Below are positions 7,995 through 17,714 of a stretch of DNA of 64,000 nt, piece after piece. Both the position numbers and the translations under genes were made by a program. The notes under the pieces were generated by a model, which had not been told where the DNA came from, ran no database searches, and saw nothing but the letters and a program-made list of their open reading frames with translations. The stretch covers positions 186,001 to 250,000 of the forward strand of contig NZ_PDNW01000005.1 in assembly GCF_002849655.1 (NCBI RefSeq), read 5' to 3'. The DNA is from Pollutimonas subterranea (GTDB taxonomy: Bacteria > Pseudomonadota > Gammaproteobacteria > Burkholderiales > Burkholderiaceae_B). Every line of letters starts with the position of its first letter. The first letter of the stretch is position 1.

Positions 7995-10910
7995 ATGCAG
8001 ACCACACAAACCGCCATCCCCAAGCCCGAATCCACTCAACCGAATCAGCCGCAGGCCACGAATGGCGTAACGGAAAGCCAATGGCAAAATTTCCACATCA
8101 TTCGCCGCAACGGAGCGGTTGTGGGATTTGAACCCGGCAAGATCGCCATAGCCATGACCAAGGCATTTCTGGCGGTAAAAGGGGGCCAGGGCGCTGCGTC
8201 TGCACGTATACGCGAACTTGTCGAGAACCTGACCGAACAGGTATCAGGAGCCCTCGCTCGCAACCGGCCTAGCGGCGGTACCTTCCATATCGAAGAAATA
8301 CAGGATCAGGTCGAATTGTCCCTGATGCGCTCCGGCGAACATGATGTGGCGCGCGCCTATGTGCTGTATCGCGAGAAGCGCTCCCAGGAACGCGCCACCA
8401 AGGCCAGCGCCAGCCAGCCCGTGATCGAGACAGCTGTCCTGAACGTCAGCGAGAATGGCGCCAAGCGGCCGCTGGACCTCGTCAAGTTGCGCGAAACGAT
8501 CGTCGAAGCCGGAATGAATCTCCCGCATGACATCGATGCAGACGCGATCCTGAAGGAAACGGTGAAGAATCTTTACGACGGCATCCCCGTCGACGAAGTC
8601 TTCAAGTCGGCCATACTTTCGGCGCGAGCCATGGTCGAGAATGACCCTTCATACAGCCAGGTAACCGCTCGCCTGTTGCTGCACACGATCCGCAAGGAAG
8701 TGCTGGGCGAAGAAGTGTCCCAAGCGGCCATGACCAGCCGCTATGCCGTCTATTTCCCTCAATTCATACAAACCGGAATCGAGGGCGGGCTGCTTGACGC
8801 CCAGCTTGCGCAGTTCGACCTCGAAAAGCTTGGCAATGCCCTGAAGGCCGACCGCGACTTCCAGTTCAACTACCTGGGCCTGCAGACGCTGTACGACCGC
8901 TACTTCCTGCATCTTCGCGGCCGCCGCATCGAGCTGCCCCAAGTGTTCTTCATGCGCGTCGCCATGGGCCTCGCATTGAAAGAAGCCGATCGTGAAACGC
9001 GCGCCATCGAATTCTACGAAATCCTGTCGTCGTTCGACTTCATGAGCTCCACGCCCACGCTGTTCAATTCGGGTACGCTGCATTCGCAGTTATCGTCGTG
9101 CTACCTCACGACGGTGTCCGACGATCTGGCCGGCATCTACGATGCCATAAAGGAAAACGCCTTGCTGGCCAAGTATGCCGGCGGCCTGGGCAACGACTGG
9201 ACTCCCGTACGCGCATTGCGCAGCCACATCAAAGGCACCAATGGTGAAAGTCAGGGCGTCGTGCCTTTCCTCAAGGTTGTCAACGACACCGCCGTTGCCG
9301 TGAACCAGGGGGGCAAGCGCAAGGGCGCAGTCTGCGCCTACCTGGAAACCTGGCACCTGGATATCGAGGAATTCCTGGAGCTGCGCAAGAATACGGGCGA
9401 CGAACGACGCCGCACGCATGACATGAACACGGCCAACTGGGTTCCTGACCTTTTCATGAAACGCGTCATGGAAAACGGCGACTGGACGCTATTCTCGCCC
9501 TCCGACGTACCCGACCTTCACGACAAGTACGGCCGAGCCTTCGAAGAAGCCTACACCGCCTACGAAGCCAAGGCTGCAAGCGGCGAATTGCCGTTGTTCA
9601 AGAAAGTGCCCGCCAACTCGTTGTGGCGCAAGATGTTGTCCATGCTGTTTGAAACCGGCCACCCATGGATCACCTTCAAGGATCCATGCAATATCCGCTC
9701 GCCGCAGCAGCACGTCGGTGTTGTGCACAGTTCCAACTTGTGCACGGAAATCACGCTGAACACCAGCGACACCGAGATTGCCGTATGCAACCTGGGCTCG
9801 GTGAACCTTGCCGCGCACCTCAAGCAGGATGCCGCCGGGCAATATGTGCTGGACCACGAAAAGCTCGAGCGTACGATTACCACGGCCATGCGCATGCTCG
9901 ACAATGTGATCGACATCAATTACTACGCGGTCGAGAAAGCCCGCAATTCCAACGTGCGCCACCGCCCCGTGGGCATGGGTGTCATGGGCTTCCAGGACTG
10001 CCTGCAAATGATGCGGGTACCGTTTGCGTCCGACGCCGCCATCGAATTCTCTGACAGGTCGATGGAAGCAACTTGCTACTACGCGTATTGGGCTTCCAGC
10101 AAGCTTGCCGCCGAACGCGGCCACTACGAAAGCTTCAAAGGGTCTTTGTGGGATCGCGGCATATTGCCCCAGGACACCCTGGCCATGTTGCGCGACGAAC
10201 GCGGTGGATATGTCGAAGTCGACGACAGCAGCACGATGGACTGGGACAGCTTGCGCGCGCACATCAAACAGCACGGCATGCGCAACTCGAACTGCGTCGC
10301 CATTGCGCCGACCGCCACCATCTCCAATATCATCGGCGTGTCGCCCTGCATCGAGCCCAACTATCGCAACCTCTACGTCAAGTCGAACTTGTCGGGCGAG
10401 TTCACCGTGGTCAACGACTATCTGGTGCGCGACCTGAAAGAACGCAAGTTGTGGGATGAAGTCATGGTCGCCGACCTGAAGTATTTTGACGGTAGCCTGG
10501 CTCGCATCGACCGTATCCCCAACGACCTTCGCAAGCTTTACGCAACGGCCTTCGAAGTAAATCCAAGCTGGGTGGTCGAGTGCGCCGCTCGCCGCTCGAA
10601 GTGGATAGACCAGGCTCAATCGCTGAATATTTTCATGACCGGCGTGTCGGGCAAAAAACTGGACGACACGTACAAGCTGGCATGGCTGCGCGGTCTGAAG
10701 ACAACGTACTACCTGCGTTCCAATGGCGCAACGAATGCCGAAAAATCGACTGGCCGTGGTGGTGAACTCAATGCCGTCGCCAACGGCACGCATGCCCTTG
10801 CCGCCGCCGCTGCCGTCGAACCCGCACTGCCCGAGGCGGAAGTGATGGGCGTGGCGTGCACCATGCGCCCCGGCGATGAAGGCTTCGACGAATGCGAAGC
10901 CTGCCAATAA
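7995..10910 (+). CDS. nrdA: Ribonucleoside-diphosphate reductase class Ia, large subunit
   Basis: The 971-residue catalytic alpha subunit reduces NDPs to dNDPs together with NrdB. The N-terminus carries an ATP-cone ([19 protein letters not shown], about residues 33-125) and a second cone-like segment (about 150-245), longer than E. coli NrdA. Active-site residues visible: C369 (SSCYLTT), C598 (AVCNLGS), the radical Cys C583 with N581 and E585 in NLCTEI, and the C-terminal redox pair C967/C970 (CEAC). AGGAG lies six bases upstream of the ATG. Its 130-nt leader follows a NrdR-controlled promoter. It is followed 19 bp later by nrdB. Confidence 0.97.
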   Translation: MQTTQTAIPKPESTQPNQPQATNGVTESQWQNFHIIRRNGAVVGFEPGKIAIAMTKAFLAVKGGQGAASARIRELVENLTEQVSGALARNRPSGGTFHIEEIQDQVELSLMRSGEHDVARAYVLYREKRSQERATKASASQPVIETAVLNVSENGAKRPLDLVKLRETIVEAGMNLPHDIDADAILKETVKNLYDGIPVDEVFKSAILSARAMVENDPSYSQVTARLLLHTIRKEVLGEEVSQAAMTSRYAVYFPQFIQTGIEGGLLDAQLAQFDLEKLGNALKADRDFQFNYLGLQTLYDRYFLHLRGRRIELPQVFFMRVAMGLALKEADRETRAIEFYEILSSFDFMSSTPTLFNSGTLHSQLSSCYLTTVSDDLAGIYDAIKENALLAKYAGGLGNDWTPVRALRSHIKGTNGESQGVVPFLKVVNDTAVAVNQGGKRKGAVCAYLETWHLDIEEFLELRKNTGDERRRTHDMNTANWVPDLFMKRVMENGDWTLFSPSDVPDLHDKYGRAFEEAYTAYEAKAASGELPLFKKVPANSLWRKMLSMLFETGHPWITFKDPCNIRSPQQHVGVVHSSNLCTEITLNTSDTEIAVCNLGSVNLAAHLKQDAAGQYVLDHEKLERTITTAMRMLDNVIDINYYAVEKARNSNVRHRPVGMGVMGFQDCLQMMRVPFASDAAIEFSDRSMEATCYYAYWASSKLAAERGHYESFKGSLWDRGILPQDTLAMLRDERGGYVEVDDSSTMDWDSLRAHIKQHGMRNSNCVAIAPTATISNIIGVSPCIEPNYRNLYVKSNLSGEFTVVNDYLVRDLKERKLWDEVMVADLKYFDGSLARIDRIPNDLRKLYATAFEVNPSWVVECAARRSKWIDQAQSLNIFMTGVSGKKLDDTYKLAWLRGLKTTYYLRSNGATNAEKSTGRGGELNAVANGTHALAAAAAVEPALPEAEVMGVACTMRPGDEGFDECEACQ

Positions 10911-10929
10911 CCTGACACGGACATTTATT

Positions 10930-12042
10930 ATGCTGAACTGGGAAGAAACCCCTACCACCTCGCCCGCCGACAATGCCATTGCAAATTCCGCCGCTGCATC
11001 GGAGGCTCCGGCCGCCATCGCCAGCAACAGGGTGCGGGCTTCCGACAAGCGCATCATCAATGGTGAGACTGACGTCAACCAGCTTGTCCCATTCAAGTAC
11101 AAATGGGCTTGGGAAAAATACCTGGCAACCTGCGCGAATCACTGGATGCCGCAGGAAATAAACATGTCGCGCGACATAGCGCTCTGGAAGAATCCGAACG
11201 GGTTGACCGACGACGAACGACGTATCGTCACACGCAATCTCGGCTTCTTCACCACGGCCGATTCACTTGCCGCCAACAACATTGTGCTTGGTACGTATCG
11301 CCACATCACGGCGCCCGAGTGCCGCCAGTTCCTGCTGCGCCAGGCCTTCGAAGAAGCCATTCATACGCACGCCTATCAATACATCGTCGAGAGCCTTGAT
11401 CTGGACGAGGGCGAGATCTTCAATGCCTACAACGAAGTGCCATCGATACGCGCCAAAGATGAATTCTTGATTCCATTCATCAATGCAATTGCCGACCCGA
11501 ATTTCAAGACGGGCACACCCGAGGCCGACCAGACGCTGCTCAAATCCCTCATCGTGTTCGCATGCCTGATGGAGGGTTTGTTCTTTTATGTTGGATTCAC
11601 GCAAATCCTTGCACTGGGCCGCCAAAACAAGATGACGGGCGCTGCCGAGCAATACATGTACATCCTCCGCGATGAATCCATGCACTGCAATTTCGGCATC
11701 GACCTCATCAACACGATCAAGCTCGAGAACCCGCACTTGTGGACAGCGTCGTTCCGCGAAGAGATGCGCGACTTGTTCCGTCAGGCTGTAGACCTTGAAT
11801 ACGCTTACGCTGAGGACACAATGCCGCGCGGTGTGCTGGGTTTGAATGCGTCGATGTTCAAGGCGTACCTGCGTTTTATTGCCAATCGCAGATGCCAGCA
11901 AATAGGCCTCGAAGCGCTCTTTGCACAAGAAGAAAATCCCTTCCCCTGGATGGCCGAAATGATCGATCTCAAAAAGGAACGCAACTTTTTCGAGACACGC
12001 GTAATCGAATATCAGACCGGGGGCGCATTAAGCTGGGAATAA
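10930..12042 (+). CDS. nrdB: Ribonucleoside-diphosphate reductase class Ia, small subunit
   Basis: The 370-residue radical-generating beta subunit. Di-iron ligands can be placed by motif: D111 (TTADSLAAN), E142 and H145 in EEAIHTHAY with the radical tyrosine Y149, E215 (LMEGLFF), E249 and H252 (DESMHCNF). Presence of the tyrosine marks class Ia rather than Ic. The ATG at 10930 begins 19 bp after nrdA stops; an in-frame start at 10876 would overlap the nrdA C-terminus and encodes nothing conserved. Same transcript as nrdA; ends before a 12-bp hairpin. Confidence 0.97.
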   Translation: MLNWEETPTTSPADNAIANSAAASEAPAAIASNRVRASDKRIINGETDVNQLVPFKYKWAWEKYLATCANHWMPQEINMSRDIALWKNPNGLTDDERRIVTRNLGFFTTADSLAANNIVLGTYRHITAPECRQFLLRQAFEEAIHTHAYQYIVESLDLDEGEIFNAYNEVPSIRAKDEFLIPFINAIADPNFKTGTPEADQTLLKSLIVFACLMEGLFFYVGFTQILALGRQNKMTGAAEQYMYILRDESMHCNFGIDLINTIKLENPHLWTASFREEMRDLFRQAVDLEYAYAEDTMPRGVLGLNASMFKAYLRFIANRRCQQIGLEALFAQEENPFPWMAEMIDLKKERNFFETRVIEYQTGGALSWE

Positions 12043-12077
12043 TGCTTGGAATAGAGTAAGAGCTTACGTTAGACTCT

Positions 12078-12110
12078 AAGCGTGCAAAGTACCTGATGCT
12101 TTGCACGCTT
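12078..12110 (+). terminator. Hairpin ending the nrdAB transcript
   Basis: AAGCGTGCAAAG and CTTTGCACGCTT form a perfect 12-bp stem with a 9-base loop, 35 bases after nrdB. No T-run follows, so it may be a processed 3' end, a Rho-assisted end, or part of the structured leader of the next gene. Confidence 0.6.
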
Positions 12111-12113
12111 GCG

Positions 12114-12158
12114 CCATTTGAGATGGGTCGCACCCAAGGTGGGGGCCATATCAAATGG
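12114..12158 (+). promoter_or_regulatory. Nested inverted repeats in the leader of the histone H1-like gene
   Basis: CCATTTGA (12114-12121) pairs with TCAAATGG (12151-12158). Inside them GGGT-CGC-ACCC (12125-12135) makes a second stem. The structure ends 39 bases before the H1 start and directly follows the nrdB hairpin. It looks like an RNA structure controlling translation or stability; no known riboswitch class is recognised. Confidence 0.4.
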
Positions 12159-12197
12159 GAGGACGACCTCTTCGACTCAATCTCAAGGAGCATTACT

Positions 12198-13154
12198 ATG
12201 GCAACAGCCAAGAAGGCCGCAACAACAACGGCCACCAAAAAAGCTGCACCCGCCAAGAACGCAGCACCGGCCAATAAAACCGCTGTGAAAAAAACAGTTG
12301 TCGCTAAGAAAGCAGCACCGGCCAAGACGTCCAGCCCCGTCGCAAAAAAGGCTGCCGCCACCAAGGCCCCAGCCGCAGTAAAAACACCAAGCAAGGCCGC
12401 AGCTAAAAAGGCGACTCCCGCCAAGCAAACCGCTCCAGCCAAGAAGTCGTCCTCCGCCAAACAAGCGGTTGCCAAGAAAGCCGCTCCAGTCAAAACGGCC
12501 GCTGCCAAGAAAGCAGTCACCAAGGCTCCCGTAGCCAGCAAGAAAACCGCGGTTGCCAAAAAAGCAGCGCCTGCAAAAAAAGCAGCGCCCGCCAAGAAAG
12601 CAACACCCGCAAAGAAAGTAGTCGCCAAGAAGGCAGCTCCCGCCAAGACGGCAAGCACAAAGAAAGCGGCAAGCGCGACATCCGCGGCAAGCAAGAAAGC
12701 AGCCCCTGCAAAAAAAGCGGTTGCCAAGAAAGCAGCGCCATCCAAGGCCGCCTCTGACAAAGCCGCTCCCAAAAGCGCAGCGCCTGCCAAGAAAGCAGCT
12801 GGCAAGGCCGCCGCAAAAAAGACGGCACCCACTAAAACCGCCGCAGCCACCAAAGCACCTGCCAAGGCCGCAATAAAGAAAGCAGTAAGCCAGGATGCGG
12901 CACCGGCTAAAAGCGCCGTTGCAAAAAAGGCCGCAAGCAAGAAAGAAACCGCTACGGCAAGTCCCGCTGTAACGGATAATGCGGCGCCGTCCAAACAGGC
13001 CGAGGCCAAATCCGCCACTAAGCAGCCGGCGGCGAAGAAGCCAAATGCCAAGGCCGCCGCCAAAGCCGCAAAGGCAGCCACCGCAGCACCTGCCAGCAAG
13101 AAAACGGTCAATCCGGCCGCTTCGTGGCCGTTCCCAACGGGTGGCCGTCCGTAA
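12198..13154 (+). CDS. Histone H1-like DNA-binding protein (BpH1 type)
   Basis: A 318-residue, extremely lysine/alanine/proline-rich basic protein made almost wholly of degenerate repeats of the form KKAAPAKK, related to Bordetella BpH1 and eukaryotic H1 tails, and thought to condense the nucleoid. The only non-repetitive part is the C-terminus NPAASWPFPTGGRP, which resembles the conserved tail of Burkholderiales H1-like proteins. ATG 12198 has AAGGAG seven bases upstream; a longer frame from 12096 covers the leader hairpins and is rejected. Repeat number varies widely in this family. The opposite strand shows long open frames that are only a side effect of the repeats. Confidence 0.92.
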   Translation: MATAKKAATTTATKKAAPAKNAAPANKTAVKKTVVAKKAAPAKTSSPVAKKAAATKAPAAVKTPSKAAAKKATPAKQTAPAKKSSSAKQAVAKKAAPVKTAAAKKAVTKAPVASKKTAVAKKAAPAKKAAPAKKATPAKKVVAKKAAPAKTASTKKAASATSAASKKAAPAKKAVAKKAAPSKAASDKAAPKSAAPAKKAAGKAAAKKTAPTKTAAATKAPAKAAIKKAVSQDAAPAKSAVAKKAASKKETATASPAVTDNAAPSKQAEAKSATKQPAAKKPNAKAAAKAAKAATAAPASKKTVNPAASWPFPTGGRP

Positions 13155-13207
13155 TGATGTAGTGGTCGCGTTGCGGCGCACTTAAGTCATGCTCACGAAA
13201 GGTCGCC

Positions 13208-13269
13208 AGGACCGCAGCAACATCATGCGGTCCTCGTAAAACTGCCCGTCAAGCGCCGGGCAGTTTTAC
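13208..13269 (+). terminator. Tandem hairpins, terminator of the H1-like gene
   Basis: Hairpin one: AGGACCGCA / TGCGGTCCT (13208-13234). Hairpin two: GTAAAACTGCCCG / CGGGCAGTTTTAC (13236-13269), a 13-bp stem whose A/T base provides a T-run in both directions, so it may work bidirectionally. Together they isolate the H1 gene from yggT. Confidence 0.8.
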
Positions 13270-13342
13270 TTAGTGTCGACCGCTTTCAAGCCATCTGCTC
13301 TCGTGCGACAATGGCGCTTCTGACATCCCCTGTGGCCTAACC

Positions 13343-13906
13343 ATGTTCAGCGAAGTCCTGCACTTTTTAATCAATATCATTTTTTCCCTGTTCGGAATTG
13401 CACTCATAGTCCGAGCCTGGATTTACGCAATACGGCTGCATCCATTCAATCCCTATTCGCAAGCGGTGCTGCGTACCACCAATTGGCTGGTCAATCCCAT
13501 ACGTACCGTTATCGGACCCGGCAAACGCATAGACTGGCCCAGCCTGGTCGCCTGCTGGCTGACGGCGCTGGTGTTTCTTCTATTGTCGGTACTCGCGCTC
13601 AGCGGGCAACTACCCCCTGTACAAAGCGTGCTTCCCATTCTGTTGACAGCCTTGCTGACGATGCTGAAGTGGACGTTCAACCTGATTTTATGGATCACCT
13701 TGATACAGGCTATCTTGTCATGGGTAAATCCACTTGCACCCGTCATGCCGGTATTGCAAACCTTGACCGCGCCCCTGCTTGATCCCATCCGCCGTATCCT
13801 GCCAAACCTGGGCGGACTTGATCTATCGCCGTTAGTACTGCTGGTGCTGGCCCAGGTCGCCATGATGGTCTTGCAGCAATTCACGTTTTCGCTGTTCGGG
13901 GTCTGA
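13343..13906 (+). CDS. YggT-family integral membrane protein
   Basis: A 187-residue inner-membrane protein with two YggT repeats, each a hydrophobic hairpin plus a conserved signature: residues 1-90 (LVNPIRTVIGPGKRIDWPSL) and 100-187 (LTAPLLDPIRRILPNLGGLDLSPLVLLVLAQ). About four or five membrane helices. YggT proteins are linked to osmotic-shock tolerance and to membrane or division-associated roles, but the biochemical role is unknown. Start at 13343 gives the full first hydrophobic segment. It stands alone between two terminators. Confidence 0.9.
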   Translation: MFSEVLHFLINIIFSLFGIALIVRAWIYAIRLHPFNPYSQAVLRTTNWLVNPIRTVIGPGKRIDWPSLVACWLTALVFLLLSVLALSGQLPPVQSVLPILLTALLTMLKWTFNLILWITLIQAILSWVNPLAPVMPVLQTLTAPLLDPIRRILPNLGGLDLSPLVLLVLAQVAMMVLQQFTFSLFGV

Positions 13907-13913
13907 ACAGCAG

Positions 13914-13960
13914 CATTGTCGGACTGACGCACTTGCACTAGCGTGCGTCATCCGACAATG
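13914..13960. terminator. Long hairpin between convergent yggT and SlyB-like genes
   Basis: CATTGTCGGA (13914-13923) pairs with TCCGACAATG (13951-13960), and inside it TGACGCAC pairs with GTGCGTCA, with one bulged C: 18 paired bases around a 10-base loop. It sits 8 bases from the yggT stop and 9 from the SlyB-like stop, so it likely serves both as a bidirectional terminator. Confidence 0.75.
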
Positions 13961-13968
13961 GTCCAGTC

Positions 13969-14469
13969 TTACATAGGTGCGACGCGTGTCGGACCATTGC
14001 CGCTGATCAGGCGAACGCGTTGGCCCACGCCGATATTGACGTCATCCGCTTGTGCAATAACGCGTGTTTCACCGTTATCGAGACGTACGGTAATTTCCAG
14101 GCCGCGGGTTTTTCCAGTCTGGTTCTCGACAGCATTACCGGCCACCGCACCAAGAATGCCCCCGCCTATTGTTGCCAGAATATTGCCGGTACCGCCGCCG
14201 ATGGTGCTACCCGCGACGCCGCCCAGCGCACCACCCGCCAGGACGCCTGCACCACTGGAGCGGTCTTTCTGGATAGTGACATTACGTACTGCCTCAACGG
14301 TGCCCAGGCGCACGATTTGTTCGCGTTGCGCCTGACCGTAGTTATAAACGGAGCTTGATGCGGTATCGTTGGCGCAGCCCGCCAATACCGCCATTGAGCC
14401 AGCCAGCAAGGCTATGCCCAGAACCCGGGTGCGACGCGCGCCCGTAAGTTTAAGATGCGTTGAAATCAT
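13969..14469 (-). CDS. SlyB/Pcp-like outer membrane lipoprotein with glycine zipper
   Basis: A 166-residue lipoprotein with signal peptide and lipobox (VLAGC, Cys about residue 32). A glycine-zipper membrane hairpin follows (GVLAGGALGGVAGSTIGGGTGNILATIGGGILGAVAG, about 74-110; only the pattern matters). The C-terminal small domain ends LEITVRLDNGETRVIAQ, typical of SlyB. SlyB-type proteins stabilise the outer membrane under stress. AGGAGC precedes the ATG. Its own transcript; converges on yggT. Confidence 0.88.
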   Translation of the reverse strand: MISTHLKLTGARRTRVLGIALLAGSMAVLAGCANDTASSSVYNYGQAQREQIVRLGTVEAVRNVTIQKDRSSGAGVLAGGALGGVAGSTIGGGTGNILATIGGGILGAVAGNAVENQTGKTRGLEITVRLDNGETRVIAQADDVNIGVGQRVRLISGNGPTRVAPM

Positions 14470-14527
14470 GAAAAGCTCCTAGTAGATCGGTCCGCCCGGC
14501 ATGCGGTTGCAGAAATGGGCATGCCAG

Positions 14528-15469
14528 TCAACCTAGCAAGTTCAGGCCGTAATGCTGCTTAAGGACTGTACTTAGGTCGGCGCGAGATGGCCGATGATTT
14601 TGCGGACCCTTCGATGCAATTTTAATGCTGCCCATGACGTTCGCCAAGCAGCATGCATCAAACAGGCTCCAGTTCTGTGTAAGGCCGTATAACAATCCCG
14701 CCCTGTGCGCATCGCCGCAGCCGGTCGGATCGACGACATCTTCGACGACGACAGGTGGAATTTTCGTTTCTGTGCCGCCGGTGTATAGCATTGCGCCATC
14801 CCCGCCGTGAGTCACGACAACCGCCTGCAAGGTCCGCGCGATCTCGGGCATGCTGCGTCTCGTGCGCTGAGCAACGACGCTGGCTTCGTAGTCGTTGGCG
14901 GTAAGGATGCTTGCAAGTGTCAGCATCTCGTTGATGTCATCGCCGGAAAACAGCGGCATCGCCTGGCCCAGGTCGAAGACAAAGGGCGTGCCCTGCGCAT
15001 GAAGCCGGCGAGCGTGCGCAAACATGCCGTCTTTGGAATCCGGAGACACGATACCCCAGGCGGCTTCATGCCCGCTCAAATCATTCTCGGCGGAACGCAT
15101 CATGGCTCCGGGATGAAATGACGCAATCTGGTTGTTATCGAGATCAGTGGTAATGAAACACTGTGGCGTATACATGTCCGGCAAAACCCGGATGAGGCTG
15201 GTATCGATACCCAATTGCTGCATGTAGACCAGGTAATCGGTTGCATCCGCACCCACTGTGCCTACCGGCACTGGGTGCCCGTCAAGAAGACGCAGGTTAT
15301 AGGCAATATTGCCGGCGCAACCACCGTACTCCTTGCGCATGCTTGGCACGAAAAACGATACGCTCAGCGTCTGGATATTGTCGATAAGGATGTGATCCTT
15401 GAAATGTCCGTCGAACACCGTAATGGTGTCAAAGGCTACCGACCCACAAATCAAAACTTTGTCAGACAT
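14528..15469 (-). CDS. PfkB-family sugar/adenosine kinase
   Basis: A 313-residue ribokinase-fold kinase. N-terminal PfkB signature GGCAGNIAYNLRLL; C-terminal signature DPTGCGDAHRAGLLYG, with catalytic Asp in GCGDA and the GTGAGD anion-hole equivalent as PTGCGD. This variant is usual in the group annotated as adenosine kinases. The substrate cannot be fixed from sequence (adenosine, ribose or another nucleoside/sugar). ATG 15469 (MSDKVLICGSVAFDT) is chosen because the longer open frame runs backwards into the upstream gene. It follows the DUF3426 gene by eight bases, so same operon. Confidence 0.88.
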   Translation of the reverse strand: MSDKVLICGSVAFDTITVFDGHFKDHILIDNIQTLSVSFFVPSMRKEYGGCAGNIAYNLRLLDGHPVPVGTVGADATDYLVYMQQLGIDTSLIRVLPDMYTPQCFITTDLDNNQIASFHPGAMMRSAENDLSGHEAAWGIVSPDSKDGMFAHARRLHAQGTPFVFDLGQAMPLFSGDDINEMLTLASILTANDYEASVVAQRTRRSMPEIARTLQAVVVTHGGDGAMLYTGGTETKIPPVVVEDVVDPTGCGDAHRAGLLYGLTQNWSLFDACCLANVMGSIKIASKGPQNHRPSRADLSTVLKQHYGLNLLG

Positions 15470-15477
15470 TACGTCCC

Positions 15478-16695
15478 TTATGGAAAAAACTTGCCTAATT
15501 GATAACCATTGACCTTCAGGCCGTTCAAGACTATAGGCACGCCAACGGTGATTTCGCTGGATGCGGCAAACGGCTGCTGAAGCAAGTCCGGCGTCAGGTA
15601 ACTTGATGGAGGAAGGTTCTTCCTGACCACCAGGGTCCCGGAAAAGTCGGTGAGGTCCAGGACCAGCGTCGGCCACTCCTGAGGCTTGTCGTAGGTATTG
15701 CGCAAGGTAAGCTGCAAGGTCATGGAATCCGTTGGATCTCCTGCGGGCGTTGCGGCAGCCGGCGCTGCGCCAGCCGCAGCATCGGCTGCCGGCGCGGTAC
15801 CGGATGCAGCACCGCCAGACGATGCCGCCGCGCCGGCAGTCGCCCTGAGCGATGAACTCATGATGGAGATCTGGTTGATCTGCCGGGAATAGGGAACCTC
15901 GCATGCCAGCTGTGCGCAAGCCTGCATCAACAACGGGCGCACAGCGGGAATATGCTGAGCAAGCTGCACGCGATAGACGTAAGCCAGCTGCGCCAGCAGG
16001 AGCACCAGACCCGCCACGATAAGCACACTCCAGAACACCGATGCGATACCCCGATAGCGAGGCGCTTCGATGTCTGGGATATCGTGTGCCTGCCTAGGGT
16101 CGCCGGTGGTCGCCGGAGCTCTCGGCTCGACATAAATTTTAGGAACCGATTGCTGCGTTCCGGTGCTTGGAAGCGCGTTCTGACGCGGCTTGGCGATAAG
16201 CGGCCCGGGCGGTGCGATGCTATCGCGCTCGCGCCCCAGGACTGGCTCAGGGCGGCGCCCACGCACGACGACGGGATCCGAGCCCTCCGGGTCCGGGTCC
16301 CTATCATCCACGCGGAACACGGGGTCCTGGCGGGAGGATTCCTGGCTGATCTGCCGAGTGTTCGAAATGCTGAAGGCGGGCCGTGTCGGGTCGGACGGCG
16401 GCTTGCGTGGCGGCTCCGAATCTGGTGTCGAGCCGGTTCCGAATACAGGCTCTTTCTTGCCCTGCCGCTGGCGCAATACACTGGGCATGGACGTTGTAGC
16501 GTCCGCTGCAGGTGCGATGGGGGCCGCAACGGGCGGAGTCGCGGGAGGGATCTCGCTGCCCGGCACAACGGCATCGTAGCCATCAAAAATATGGGCACAA
16601 CTGACGCACCGGATATAGCCCTTGCGCAACTGCAGTTGCTCAAGAGTAGCGGTAAATACAGTGCCACATTGCGGGCAGCGCGTGGTCAAGTCCAT
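15478..16695 (-). CDS. Zinc-ribbon and DUF3426 domain membrane protein
   Basis: A 405-residue protein. N-terminus MDLTTRCPQCGTVFTATLEQ ... RCVSCAHIFDG is an MJ0042-type zinc ribbon with CxxC pairs at about C7/C10 and C30/C33. A long Pro/Arg-rich disordered stretch follows (about 50-215), then one transmembrane helix (about 220-240, FWSVLIVAGLVLLLAQLA) and a C-terminal DUF3426 domain with an Ala/Gly-rich insertion. Typically sits next to prmA/accC in betaproteobacteria. Molecular role unknown; envelope-located sensor or assembly factor is a guess. No strong ribosome-binding site; likely coupled to prmA 22 bp upstream. Confidence 0.88.
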   Translation of the reverse strand: MDLTTRCPQCGTVFTATLEQLQLRKGYIRCVSCAHIFDGYDAVVPGSEIPPATPPVAAPIAPAADATTSMPSVLRQRQGKKEPVFGTGSTPDSEPPRKPPSDPTRPAFSISNTRQISQESSRQDPVFRVDDRDPDPEGSDPVVVRGRRPEPVLGRERDSIAPPGPLIAKPRQNALPSTGTQQSVPKIYVEPRAPATTGDPRQAHDIPDIEAPRYRGIASVFWSVLIVAGLVLLLAQLAYVYRVQLAQHIPAVRPLLMQACAQLACEVPYSRQINQISIMSSSLRATAGAAASSGGAASGTAPAADAAAGAAPAAATPAGDPTDSMTLQLTLRNTYDKPQEWPTLVLDLTDFSGTLVVRKNLPPSSYLTPDLLQQPFAASSEITVGVPIVLNGLKVNGYQLGKFFP

Positions 16696-16717
16696 AGATT
16701 AAGCGGTTTTCTAGCCC

Positions 16718-17650
16718 TCAGGCCGTTCTTTGGCCATGTAAACAGACCCACCCTTCCCTCGCACGCCATACATCCATCACCAACCATGGCGCATAGGCTT
16801 GTGCGACTTCCCGCGCTTGGCGCTCGAGAACGCCTGACAGCACCAAATGACCTCCTGGCGCCACACGGCCGGACAGCATGGGTGCAAGCACCTTCAACGG
16901 GTTGGACAAAATATTGGCCACGACCACGTGGGTTCGCCCTTCTGGCAACTCATCGGGCAGCATGGCCTGCACATCCACTCCGTTCACCTGTGCATTGTAG
17001 CGGGTGGACTGCACTGCCTGCTCGTCGATATCGACGGCCTGAATGTAACCCGCCCCCAGCAACTTTGCCGCAATGGCCAGTATTCCGGAGCCGCAACCAT
17101 AGTCCAGCAGCGTTTCGTCGCCACTCAGGTTCTCGGCAAGCCACTCCAGGCACAAATGGGTGGTTGGATGACTACCTGTACCAAAAGCGAGGCCGGGATC
17201 CAGTTCGATGTGTATGACACCATTGGCGTCGGCGACCTGTCGATCAGCTGCCACAGGCACTTCCGGATCGTCCCGATGCCAGCTGGGGACGATCCATATA
17301 CGGCTGCCCACCTGAATCGGCCCGAACTGAGACTGCGTCAAGCGCACCCAGTCGGCGTCAGGAACATCGCGCAGTGACCATTGGTCATCGGGATAATCGG
17401 CGATCCCCGCATCGCGCAGCTGTTCCAGAATCTGCCGCGGATCCAGGCCGTCGGGCAATAAAGCGACGACACGGTTGCGATTCCAGGCGTTGATCTCCGG
17501 CTCCATGCCGGGTTCGCCGAACAAAGGACTTTCAATATCGGTGTCGCCATCGGCATCTTCCACGGATACCGACAGGACGCCGGCTTCCAGCAGGGCGTCG
17601 GAAAGCGCTTCCGCTTGTGCTTCGGGGCAAATCAGCACGAGTTCGCGCAT
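16718..17650 (-). CDS. prmA: Ribosomal protein L11 methyltransferase
   Basis: A 310-residue SAM-dependent methyltransferase that trimethylates ribosomal protein L11. The N-terminal substrate domain (1 to about 120) is followed by a Rossmann methyltransferase with GTGSHPTTHLCLEWL, SAM motif I LLDYGCGSGILAIAA and catalytic-loop motif NILSNPL. Length matches the family (about 290-310). It starts 64 bp after accC across a hairpin that may uncouple it from the carboxylase genes. It leads into the DUF3426 and PfkB genes. Confidence 0.96.
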   Translation of the reverse strand: MRELVLICPEAQAEALSDALLEAGVLSVSVEDADGDTDIESPLFGEPGMEPEINAWNRNRVVALLPDGLDPRQILEQLRDAGIADYPDDQWSLRDVPDADWVRLTQSQFGPIQVGSRIWIVPSWHRDDPEVPVAADRQVADANGVIHIELDPGLAFGTGSHPTTHLCLEWLAENLSGDETLLDYGCGSGILAIAAKLLGAGYIQAVDIDEQAVQSTRYNAQVNGVDVQAMLPDELPEGRTHVVVANILSNPLKVLAPMLSGRVAPGGHLVLSGVLERQAREVAQAYAPWLVMDVWRAREGWVCLHGQRTA

Positions 17651-17666
17651 AGTAATTCCATCAATA

Positions 17667-17689
17667 AAACAGGGGCTGCGCCCCCGTTT
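17667..17689 (-). terminator. Terminator/attenuator between accC and prmA
   Basis: Read leftward, AAACGGGGGCGCAGCCCCTGTTT is a stem with a CGCAG loop and one mismatch, followed by TATTG; the T-run begins in the stem. It lies 25 bases after accC and 17 before prmA, so it probably ends most accBC transcripts and lets some read through. Confidence 0.65.
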
Positions 17690-17714
17690 ACCAAGTTAAA
17701 GCCGCAGGCCCGTA

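Noticed and set aside
7946-8131. Small frame in the nrdA leader overlapping the nrdA start (MLLNAPFRRRF)
   Set aside because: No ribosome-binding site and no conserved sequence; a leader peptide is possible but unsupported.
9489-11102. 537-codon leftward frame across nrdA and the start of nrdB
   Set aside because: Antisense of two certain genes, low-complexity and without a recognisable domain.
12198-13154. Repeated short motifs resembling a CRISPR array or tandem repeat
   Set aside because: Repeats are in-frame, degenerate and code for KKAAPAK units; there are no spacers of constant length.
11969-13181. Long leftward Ala/Leu/Gly-rich open frames opposite the histone-like gene
   Set aside because: They are the complement of the lysine/alanine codon repeats, with no domain, start site or sensible composition.
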